From NCBI GenBank assembly GCA_903928955.1, contig CAIYTD010000210.1, positions 1 to 12,802 on the forward strand: a DNA stretch of 12,802 nucleotides, read 5' to 3'. Position numbers and translations under genes: made by a program. The notes beneath the pieces were generated by a model that saw only the letters and a list, made by a program, of their open reading frames with translations, did no database searches and was not told the origin of the DNA. Positions 1-6,657 of this stretch are shown piece after piece (within the stretch, counting starts at the first letter, position 1; every line of letters begins with the position of its first letter). Origin of the DNA: Oligoflexia bacterium. Its GTDB lineage: Bacteria > Bdellovibrionota > UBA1018.

Positions 1-166
1 AAAGTGCAAAGCCTACGTGAACTAAAACATAATCACCCACACACGCATGAGGCACATAAGCCAAACTAATTTCCTTACAAACCCCACCCAAACTCACTTT
101 GCCTTTTCGATTCAAACTATCTTCCCCAAAAACCTGAATTAATTTAGCCGGAACTGATAAGCACAT
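1..166 (-). CDS. hypC: Hydrogenase maturation chaperone HypC (partial, 3' end off window)
   Basis: HypC is a small chaperone that, with HypD, carries the Fe(CN)2CO group and passes it to the hydrogenase large subunit. The visible 55 residues begin MCLSVPAKLIQV, which has the essential Cys2 and the MCxxxPxK pattern of the HypC/HybG/HupF family, followed by the expected small beta-barrel segment (GKVSLGGV, VGDYVLVHVGFA). Family members are about 75-100 residues, so the last part lies beyond the left edge. The ATG at 166 overlaps the end of hypF by 23 bases and has a strong GGGAGG ribosome binding site five bases upstream, which fixes the start. It is the last visible gene of the hydrogenase operon; hypD and hypE are likely to follow outside the window. 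Family assignment is firm. Confidence 0.93.
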   Translation of the reverse strand, partial: MCLSVPAKLIQVFGEDSLNRKGKVSLGGVCKEISLAYVPHACVGDYVLVHVGFAL

Positions 167-2432
167 CCCAACCTCCCATGACTTGACCTACCGATATTCC
201 TGCATCATTAGGGGGAACTTTTTGATTCCAATAAGGGAAGAAACCTTCTTTTTTAAGCATGGAAATAGTTCGTTCGCCTAAAACCCTGTTTTGAAAACAC
301 CCTCCAGTGAGAACCACTTGAGCAATTCCGACCCTCCGAGCCACCTCAAGAATAGACAAGCTGAGTGTTTGATGAAATTGAGAGGCAATCCGATGAAGAG
401 ATAAACCTTGACCAATGTCCTCTAAAATACCTAAGATCCAGGGCTCCCAATCGACAATAAACGATATTTTATCTTGAATCAGTACAGGATAAGTAGCTAT
501 AGGTAGATCCTGCTCAACCGCAGATTCTAGTTCCAATGCGGTTTGACCTTCATACTCAGCAATAGAACGCAAGCCTATGAATGCTCCCACACCGTCAAAA
601 AGCCGCCCCACACTTCGAGTCTGAGGCGAGTTCACTCCCTGAGCGAGAGCTTTAATAAAAATCCTCATCTCTTGTTCTGAAAACCCCAAAGCTTGAACTT
701 TTTGAAAGCAAGCTTCTCCAAAAATTTCAAAAAGAAGACTGAATGCAACTCTTCGAGGCTCTCGAATTGCAGCTGCTCCCCCCAAAAGTCGAAAGGATCG
801 AAAGCTACCGGCGTGAGCCCATTTACCTTGAATTCTCTTTAAAAACTCCCCACCCCAAATGGAGCCATCCCCTCCCCAACCAGTTCCATCCCATGCAACG
901 CCCAAAATATCTCCCTCAATCTGGTGCTCAGCCACACAGGAATAGACATGAGCCATATGATGTTGAATAGGAATCCATTGAGGAGTGAGTTCTTGAGCTA
1001 TTCGAGTAGAAAAATAATCCGGATGGTAATCACAAATCATTTTTGTATCTGGAAAAAGATTCAGTTGTGCGAGATTCTGAACTGAATTTTTATAAATATT
1101 CATTGATTTCACGGTTCCCAAATCACCAATATGAGGCATCAGTATAATCTTTCCTGACTCCTCTCCTAAAGCAATTGTGCTTTTTTGATGAGCCCCTAAT
1201 CCGATCAAGCGGTTTTTCTGGCTTGTGGACCCACTCTCCAAAACCAATGGGGCGTATCCTCTTCCTGCACGTAAAACAACTTCTGTCCTGGCAATTTCCC
1301 GAACAACAGAATCATCAATTGCACAAGCAATCTGCCGATCATGAGTCAGGATTTGATCCGCAATTCCACCGAATTGATCGAGTGCATCTCTCATTTCATA
1401 GCAAATGGGCTCATCTGAAATATTACCACTCGTGACCACCAAAGGATATTCGAGCTCGTTCATTAACAAATAATGCATGGGGGTATAAGGCAACATCAAA
1501 CCTAAATAGCCCAGCCCAGGAGCAATGCTTTTTGAAACAGTAAGACGAGGATCATGCGATGCCTTCAAAAGTACAATCGGTGCACCCCTACTCTGAAGAA
1601 ACGACTCTTCTAACGAAGAGATCTCACAAAGACGATGAGCCTGCTGAATATCTCGAACCATCAGAGCAAAGGGTTTAGAGGGACGTTGTTTAAAAAGACG
1701 TAATTTGTGAATCGCATCATCCTTTTGTGAATCACAAACGAAATGAAATCCGCCCAGTCCTTTTACGACAATGATTGCGCCCGAACGAATATGCTCTGCA
1801 GTCGCTAAAATTGCAAGATTTTCAATAATACGATTTCTACCCTTTAAATCTTGCAAAACTAAAGTCGGCCCACAACGAGGGCAACAGTTAGCTTGCGAAT
1901 GAAACCTTCGCTGCAGGGGGTCCTGATATTCGATAAGACATGCATCACACATCGAAAATGAGCTCATTGTGGTATTTATTCTATCGTAAGGAAGTTTTTT
2001 TAAAATACTATAACGTGGACCACAATCCGTACAATTCGTAAATGAATAGAGATATCTTCTATTACTAGGATCCAGAAAATCTGAAATGCAATTTTTACAA
2101 ACAGCTAAGTCCGGCAAAAATTCGGCCGTCGACATTCCATCGGATTCAGATGGTAGAATTTGAAAATTTCTATCGAACTCTAAAACCACAGATTCTTTTT
2201 GATAGCTGCGAATATGAGCATTTTGAGGCAGTTCTCGAACGAGTCGTGTCTCAAATTCCTGAAGCTTAAAATCCATTCCTTGAACTTCGAGCTTCACTCC
2301 CGTCCGAGTATTTTTTACCCAGCCCGATAAATCCATTACTTGAGCTAAACGATAAGCAAAAGGTCTAAATCCAACGCCCTGAAGTTGCCCAAAAAGTTGA
2401 TAAGCAATCCGAATGGGAGTGGGCTCGATCAC
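144..2432 (-). CDS. hypF: Carbamoyltransferase HypF (hydrogenase cyanide-ligand synthesis)
   Basis: HypF makes the carbamoyl group from carbamoyl phosphate and ATP and transfers it to HypE, where it becomes the cyanide ligand of the [NiFe] site. At 762 residues it is full length (family about 750-770). Domains in order: acylphosphatase (about 8-95; GVGFRPF with catalytic Arg23, and Asn41); two zinc fingers (C112/C115/C134/C137 and C162/C165/C184/C187, including RRFHSQ); a YrdC-like domain (about 210-390; KGLGGFHFVC, TSGNISDEP); and a Kae1/TobZ-like carbamoyltransferase domain (HHMAHVYS, DGTGWGGDGSIWGGEF, LTGGCFQNRVL). All key residues are present. The start is GTG and overlaps the hypB stop in a GTGA tetramer, with GGAAAG upstream, pointing to translational coupling. 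hypC overlaps its 3' end. Confidence 0.96.
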   Translation of the reverse strand: MIEPTPIRIAYQLFGQLQGVGFRPFAYRLAQVMDLSGWVKNTRTGVKLEVQGMDFKLQEFETRLVRELPQNAHIRSYQKESVVLEFDRNFQILPSESDGMSTAEFLPDLAVCKNCISDFLDPSNRRYLYSFTNCTDCGPRYSILKKLPYDRINTTMSSFSMCDACLIEYQDPLQRRFHSQANCCPRCGPTLVLQDLKGRNRIIENLAILATAEHIRSGAIIVVKGLGGFHFVCDSQKDDAIHKLRLFKQRPSKPFALMVRDIQQAHRLCEISSLEESFLQSRGAPIVLLKASHDPRLTVSKSIAPGLGYLGLMLPYTPMHYLLMNELEYPLVVTSGNISDEPICYEMRDALDQFGGIADQILTHDRQIACAIDDSVVREIARTEVVLRAGRGYAPLVLESGSTSQKNRLIGLGAHQKSTIALGEESGKIILMPHIGDLGTVKSMNIYKNSVQNLAQLNLFPDTKMICDYHPDYFSTRIAQELTPQWIPIQHHMAHVYSCVAEHQIEGDILGVAWDGTGWGGDGSIWGGEFLKRIQGKWAHAGSFRSFRLLGGAAAIREPRRVAFSLLFEIFGEACFQKVQALGFSEQEMRIFIKALAQGVNSPQTRSVGRLFDGVGAFIGLRSIAEYEGQTALELESAVEQDLPIATYPVLIQDKISFIVDWEPWILGILEDIGQGLSLHRIASQFHQTLSLSILEVARRVGIAQVVLTGGCFQNRVLGERTISMLKKEGFFPYWNQKVPPNDAGISVGQVMGGWDVLISSG
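172..177 (-). promoter_or_regulatory. Ribosome binding site of hypC inside hypF
   Basis: On the minus strand the sequence reads GGGAGG, five bases before the hypC ATG at 166. It lies within the last codons of hypF, so hypC is translated from a strong internal signal despite the 23-base overlap. It is the clearest Shine-Dalgarno sequence I noticed in the operon. Confidence 0.7.
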
Positions 2433-3154
2433 GCAGTCTTTCCGGTTTTTAGAAACTCAAACCACCGTTCCATTCCTTCTCCTGTTTTTGCACTCACGTG
2501 CAAGATCGGAGCAGTCGCATTCACTCGGCGAATATGTTGCTCGCAGAGCTCCAGACTCCAATCTAAATAAGGAATCAAGTCTATCTTAGTGAGCACAATC
2601 AACGCTGCTTCATGAAAAAGCAGAGGATATTTCGAAGGTTTATCCTCACCCTCTGGGGTAGAAAGCAAAGCAATCTTTTGACTTTCTCCTAAATCAAATG
2701 CTGCAGGACAAACAAGATTTCCTACATTTTCAATCACTAAGAGCGGGAGATCCGGCCGAACAAATATCCCAAGCTGCTTTTGAATCATCGAGGCATCTAA
2801 ATGGCAGGAACTCAGTGTGTTCAACTGAAGTACCTCTGCCCCAGCAGCTTTCAATCTCTGCGCATCAAAATCTTTTTCTTGATCCCCTGTCAAGATTGCC
2901 ATTTTGAATTTGTGAGACTCTCCCCTCAAAAACTGGGCTGATTTCTCTAAAAGAAGCGTTTTTCCAGAACCAGGAGAACTGATCAAATTCAGAACTCTCA
3001 TTCCCTGCTTTTCAAACCAAGCTCGATTTTCTCTAGCAATTCGATCATTTTTTGCCAATACAAACTGCTCTAACCTCAGCTTTCGAGGTACTTCAACGAG
3101 CTGCACAAAATGCGCAACTTGATTTGCACTATCGCAACCACAATCACGACACAT
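2429..3154 (-). CDS. hypB: Hydrogenase nickel incorporation GTPase HypB
   Basis: HypB is the GTPase that, together with HypA, loads nickel into the hydrogenase large-subunit precursor in the cytoplasm. The 241 residues start MCRDCGC, the N-terminal high-affinity nickel motif CxxCxC (C2, C5, C7). G-domain signatures follow: P-loop SPGSGKT (60-66), TGDQEKDFDA (89-98), the metal site SCHLDA (C117, H118), IENVGNLVCP (141-150), TPEGEDKP (166-173) and TKID (189-192, replacing NKxD). There is no His-rich nickel-storage stretch, so it is the non-storing type. The ATG at 3154 has AGGGAG about seven bases upstream and lies 13 bases after hypA; its end overlaps hypF by four bases. Confidence 0.96.
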   Translation of the reverse strand: MCRDCGCDSANQVAHFVQLVEVPRKLRLEQFVLAKNDRIARENRAWFEKQGMRVLNLISSPGSGKTLLLEKSAQFLRGESHKFKMAILTGDQEKDFDAQRLKAAGAEVLQLNTLSSCHLDASMIQKQLGIFVRPDLPLLVIENVGNLVCPAAFDLGESQKIALLSTPEGEDKPSKYPLLFHEAALIVLTKIDLIPYLDWSLELCEQHIRRVNATAPILHVSAKTGEGMERWFEFLKTGKTA

Positions 3155-3167
3155 GAATCATCTCCCT

Positions 3168-3512
3168 TCATAACACATCTAGGTCTATGACCTTAAATTC
3201 CTTACCTTGACGAATAACAACCTCGCCCGAATGACAATAGATACAAAAAATTGCGCTTGGATCCTCTGGAAATGAAATTTTATGACATAAGTCACAATAG
3301 AGCTCAACTCCTACATATTCTAATATCAATTTTGAACCTTCCAGCACGGAATTTCGCGTCACTTCTGGGAAACAAAACTCAATACAAGAAGGATCTACTC
3401 CACTGAGTGCTCCGACTTTGACCCTTACTGCAAGGACTCGATCAAACCCTTCTTTCTGCGCAAGTTCTCCGATTTGCTCTACCCATGCGGCAACAAGCGA
3501 GACTTCATGCAT
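3168..3512 (-). CDS. hypA: Hydrogenase nickel metallochaperone HypA
   Basis: HypA binds nickel and works with HypB to insert it into the large subunit HoxH. The 114 residues match family length (about 110-120). The N-terminus MHEVSL carries the nickel-binding His2 preceding Glu3, and two CxxC pairs (C73/C76 and C90/C93) form the structural zinc site. The start at ATG 3512 is required because His2 must directly follow Met1. It overlaps the end of hoxW by eight bases and has only a weak GGA upstream, so translation probably depends on reinitiation after hoxW. Confidence 0.95.
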   Translation of the reverse strand: MHEVSLVAAWVEQIGELAQKEGFDRVLAVRVKVGALSGVDPSCIEFCFPEVTRNSVLEGSKLILEYVGVELYCDLCHKISFPEDPSAIFCIYCHSGEVVIRQGKEFKVIDLDVL

Positions 3513-3981
3513 CGAACATCCGAGCAGCGTGTATCAGATTTTCCCTTGCTCCCTGAGACATTTCTTCGCTTATACCCCACTCATAACCTTTCAAAGCCAA
3601 AAGAAAGGTACGAGGCTTCTTATTATAAAGTTCTTCACACAACGCAAGCACTCCCTCTATGCTCATCTCATGAGTTGAAAAGGAAGCGTGGGCCGATGGA
3701 TAAACACCTCGAATCGAAAAAGACTCTAAATCCGACTGTTCCATCGATGCATCTACAAATAAAACAACATCATAATCTGATATTAAAAGAGCATCTTCTA
3801 TATTGAGTTGATAATTGCTCTCTAAAGTAACAGAAGAAGGAAGGCTTGCCCCCTCCAATATTTCAACTAGACGAATTCCGAGACCATCATCTTGGCGACC
3901 CACATTTCCTATCCCATAAATCAATAGTTTTTCCTCAGAATTCCAGCCCAATTGCTCCCATCCATTCCTATCTAAACTCAA
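3505..3981 (-). CDS. hoxW: Hydrogenase maturation endopeptidase (HoxW, HyaD/HycI family)
   Basis: This is the protease that recognises nickel-loaded HoxH and cuts off its C-terminal extension, the last step of large-subunit maturation. The 158-residue frame shows the family core YGIGNVGRQDDGLG (22-35) and the expected nickel-contacting residues: D32 in the DDG motif (E16 in HybD), D77 in VLFVDA and H104 in FSTHEMS. Its position just after hoxH identifies it as the HoxH-specific enzyme. The start is uncertain. The longest frame begins with TTG at 3981, overlapping the hoxH stop as TTGA but with no clear ribosome binding site. A second in-frame TTG at 3951 (codon 11) is preceded by GGGAG and would put the core nearer the N-terminus, as is usual for the family. 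A third TTG at codon 20 seems too close to the core. Confidence 0.9.
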   Translation of the reverse strand: MSLDRNGWEQLGWNSEEKLLIYGIGNVGRQDDGLGIRLVEILEGASLPSSVTLESNYQLNIEDALLISDYDVVLFVDASMEQSDLESFSIRGVYPSAHASFSTHEMSIEGVLALCEELYNKKPRTFLLALKGYEWGISEEMSQGARENLIHAARMFDA

Positions 3982-5429
3982 TTTTTGACTACTCGATCCA
4001 AAAGTTCATGACTGCTATTATAAAGACTTATTTCGAGGGGCATCTGTCCTATTGCATGGGTGGCGCAGCTTAAACAGGGATCATAAGCTCGAATAGCCAC
4101 TTCAACCTGATTTAAAACTCCCTCGGGAATCTCTCTACGCCCACTGACTTGAGTATCTGCAACCCATCCCACAGCCCGATTCATAGCTTCATTATTACTC
4201 GTAGTGGACACAATTAAATTGCACATTGTAATGAGGTCCTGTTCATTGACTTGATAATGATGAAATAAGGTACCTCGAGGTGCTTCAATCACGCCTACTC
4301 CCTCAGCCCTCCTAAGACCAGTTCGAACGAGCTCACCCTCGTAAAGATCAGGATCACTCAATAGCTCTTTCATACACTCCGCTGCATGAACTACTTCGAT
4401 CAGCCTTGCCCAATGCATATGCATAGACATCCCATGGGGTTTACCCTGAGTATAGGCTTGATATTGCTCAAACTCTTTCTGAGCGATAGGCGTTGGAATA
4501 AAGTCACACGTATTCAAACGAGCAAGTGGGCCTACACGATACCAGCCGTGCTCCTTTCCTTTCGACTTTAAAAACGGAAATTTCATATAAGTCCAGCTTC
4601 GAACTTCCTCGGAAAAATAATCCGCATAATCCTGGTAATTGACCTGATCGATTAACTTATCGCCATTAGAATCAACCATCCGAAGCACACCATGGTAAAG
4701 ATCCAAAGCTCCATCTTTACGAACCATACTCATATAATGAGAAGGAAAATCAGCAAAGTGATCTATAAAATCACGATTTTTTTGATGATAGCTTTTGAAT
4801 AAATCAAGCCCTTCTTGAGCCCACTCAATCATCAAATCAACGTTAAACTCGGATGTTCCATGAAGGAGTTCATTACCTTCTAGCACTGTTAAATGTTTAT
4901 TGACTCCCCCAGGAATAGATCCAGTACCATGAATTTTTTTTCCAGCCGTTAGTCGAATGACTTCTTGGCCAAACTTTCTCATCAGTACAGCCCTTTTAGC
5001 TAACTCCGGAAATGTATTCATCACTCCAAAAATATTCCTTTTTACTGGATCGGAATCCACACCCAAAAGGAGATCAGGAGAAGCGAGATAAAAAAAATGC
5101 AAAACATGCGACTGAAAAACCTGACCATAATGCATCAACCTTCTTACCTTATCCGCAGTAGGAGTCAGCTGATCTGAATCTACTCCTACAATGACATCCA
5201 TTGCCTTGGATGCACAAAGGTGGTGACTCACAGGACAAATTCCACAGAGACGCTGCACTAAAACAGGAGCCTCCCAATAAGGCCGTCCTTGAACAAACCT
5301 CTCAAAACCCCGAAATTCTACAATATGGAGCCGAGTTTGAATCACCCGATCCTGATCATCTAACTGAATCGTTACTTTGCCGTGTCCTTCTACTCGAGTG
5401 ACTGGGTCTATGGTAATTTTTCTAGCCAT
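3978..5429 (-). CDS. hoxH: NAD-reducing hydrogenase large subunit HoxH, [NiFe] catalytic subunit
   Basis: HoxH carries the NiFe(CN)2CO centre that splits or makes H2. The 483 residues have both nickel-binding motifs: N-terminal RLCGIC (C62, C65, with RVEGHGK at 12-18) and C-terminal DPCLSCATH (C452, C455, H458). Between them, features typical of group 3d enzymes appear (GTGSIPGGVNK, RVGPLARLN, RAEGVGVIEAPRG). After His458 there is a 25-residue tail starting AIGQMPLE, the extension that HoxW is expected to remove. The start is ATG at 5429, three bases after the hoxY stop and in the same frame, with no clear Shine-Dalgarno sequence, so coupling to hoxY is likely. Its TGA stop overlaps the longest hoxW frame by four bases. 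Confidence 0.97.
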   Translation of the reverse strand: MARKITIDPVTRVEGHGKVTIQLDDQDRVIQTRLHIVEFRGFERFVQGRPYWEAPVLVQRLCGICPVSHHLCASKAMDVIVGVDSDQLTPTADKVRRLMHYGQVFQSHVLHFFYLASPDLLLGVDSDPVKRNIFGVMNTFPELAKRAVLMRKFGQEVIRLTAGKKIHGTGSIPGGVNKHLTVLEGNELLHGTSEFNVDLMIEWAQEGLDLFKSYHQKNRDFIDHFADFPSHYMSMVRKDGALDLYHGVLRMVDSNGDKLIDQVNYQDYADYFSEEVRSWTYMKFPFLKSKGKEHGWYRVGPLARLNTCDFIPTPIAQKEFEQYQAYTQGKPHGMSMHMHWARLIEVVHAAECMKELLSDPDLYEGELVRTGLRRAEGVGVIEAPRGTLFHHYQVNEQDLITMCNLIVSTTSNNEAMNRAVGWVADTQVSGRREIPEGVLNQVEVAIRAYDPCLSCATHAIGQMPLEISLYNSSHELLDRVVKN

Positions 5430-5432
5430 AAT

Positions 5433-5990
5433 TTAATCGTACTTTACATTTTTCATTGAAATTTTACCTAAGCTCTTACCTGCAATCAAGAGATTCAAGG
5501 CTTCCCAAAGAAGATCTGCTCGAGGTGGGCAACCCGGCAGGAATCCATCCACCTGAACAACTTCGTGGCAAGGATAAATACGATCTAATAGCAAGGGAAG
5601 CTCCTCATCGTTAGGGATCAGAGAATTTGCAAGCGTAAGGTTATTGCAATAGGATTCCTGAAAAAGCTCTTTAACAGGGATTCCATTTCGCATTGCTGGT
5701 AGACCGCCTGTGATTGCACACTGCCCTACAGAAATGAGTATTTTGCAATGTTTTCTAAATAACCTCAATACTCTTACGTTATCACTATTACAACAGCCAC
5801 CTTCTACAAGCCCAATATCACATTCCATAGAAAATTCTTTGGTATCATCAAATGGAGACTTATTAAATTCGACAATTTTAACTAGTTCAAATATTTTTTC
5901 ATCAATATCTAATAATGACATATGACAACCAAAACACCCTGCCAATGAAGTTGTTGCAACAATCCACTTTCTACCCATTTCCGTTGACAT
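5433..5990 (-). CDS. hoxY: NAD-reducing hydrogenase small subunit HoxY
   Basis: HoxY is the electron-transfer partner of HoxH and holds a single proximal [4Fe-4S] cluster. The motif LAGCFGCHMSLLD near the N-terminus, GQCAITGG in the middle and PGCPPRAD near the C-terminus give the four expected ligands (C19, C22, C91, C154, counted from the chosen start). The protein is short (185 residues), as in Hox-type small subunits that lack the extra ferredoxin-like domain, and it has no Tat signal, so the complex is cytoplasmic. I start it at the ATG at 5990, with GGAG five bases upstream. A longer frame beginning with TTG at 6008 is possible but poorly supported. It overlaps hoxU by 20 bases. An extra Cys at 66 (EGGCCN, where I recall EGGVCN) may be noteworthy. 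Confidence 0.94.
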   Translation of the reverse strand: MSTEMGRKWIVATTSLAGCFGCHMSLLDIDEKIFELVKIVEFNKSPFDDTKEFSMECDIGLVEGGCCNSDNVRVLRLFRKHCKILISVGQCAITGGLPAMRNGIPVKELFQESYCNNLTLANSLIPNDEELPLLLDRIYPCHEVVQVDGFLPGCPPRADLLWEALNLLIAGKSLGKISMKNVKYD

Positions 5991-6654
5991 CATATCTCCG
6001 TTTTCCAATGGGCAATTTAAAACCAGTTTTTTTCTTTATGAGAGCGCCTACTGGACATATGTCCATTGCTTTCTGTGCAGTTTCTTCTGTCAAAGCATCT
6101 GGATCTGTTGAATCGATAGTCACCCTTATATTAATTCCCCTTTGAATGAACCCAAAAATTTCATGGCCATCTTTAGCTTTCACGCCTCGAACACAACGCA
6201 GACACTGAATACATCGATTATGCTCAATTAATAAATGAGGAAGATGAGATTCAATCTTTCGATGTGGAAAGAGAAAAGGGAACCTAGGAACTAACATACC
6301 ATACTGATAGGCTAAATTTTGCAACTCACAATTTCCACTTTTCTCACAAGTAGGGCACATATGATTGCCTTCGACAAAAAGCATTTCAATCAGGCCTTTT
6401 CTTAGATTTCTCAGATCATCGGTATCATTCAGGATCACCATTCCAAATGAAACTGGCGTAGTACAACCTGGGACGATCCTGCCCCCTATTTGCACCATAC
6501 AGACCCGACAAGTACCCGCTGGAGGTAAACTTTTAAAATCACACAGGGTAGGAATAACGACTCCATGATCGCGAGCTGCCTCTACAATACTTTGCCCTTC
6601 TTTGGCCATTATTTCTCGTCCATCGATAGTAATCTGAATGTAACTTTGCTCCAC
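5971..6654 (-). CDS. hoxU: NAD-reducing hydrogenase diaphorase subunit HoxU (NuoG-like iron-sulfur protein)
   Basis: HoxU wires electrons between HoxY and HoxF. The 227 residues correspond to the N-terminal part of complex I subunit NuoG: a [2Fe-2S] ferredoxin domain (C38, C49, C52, C64), a His-Cys3 [4Fe-4S] site in GNHMCPTCEKSGNCELQ (H98, C100, C103, C109), and a further [4Fe-4S] site (C148, C151, C154 in CIQCLRC, and C200 in DICPVGA). Length agrees with known HoxU. The start is GTG at 6654, three bases after the hoxF stop and in the same frame. GGAGG within the last hoxF codons lies 11 bases upstream, rather far but usable. The 3' end overlaps hoxY. Confidence 0.95.
   Translation of the reverse strand: MEQSYIQITIDGREIMAKEGQSIVEAARDHGVVIPTLCDFKSLPPAGTCRVCMVQIGGRIVPGCTTPVSFGMVILNDTDDLRNLRKGLIEMLFVEGNHMCPTCEKSGNCELQNLAYQYGMLVPRFPFLFPHRKIESHLPHLLIEHNRCIQCLRCVRGVKAKDGHEIFGFIQRGINIRVTIDSTDPDALTEETAQKAMDICPVGALIKKKTGFKLPIGKRRYDVNGNG
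5996..5999 (-). promoter_or_regulatory. Ribosome binding site deciding the hoxY start
   Basis: GGAG on the minus strand, five bases before the ATG at 5990 and only two before the adjacent ATG at 5993. This favours 5990 over both 5993 and the upstream TTG at 6008. It lies within the 3' end of hoxU. Confidence 0.6.
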
Positions 6655-6657
6655 TGT

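Noticed and set aside
743..970. Plus-strand open frames opposite hypF, hypB, hoxH, hoxY and hoxU
   Set aside because: They lie antisense to well-conserved genes, show no recognisable protein family, and have no independent start signals.
5991..6008. TTG at 6008 as the hoxY start
   Set aside because: ATG at 5990 has GGAG at good spacing and leaves a normal N-terminus; the TTG has no ribosome binding site.
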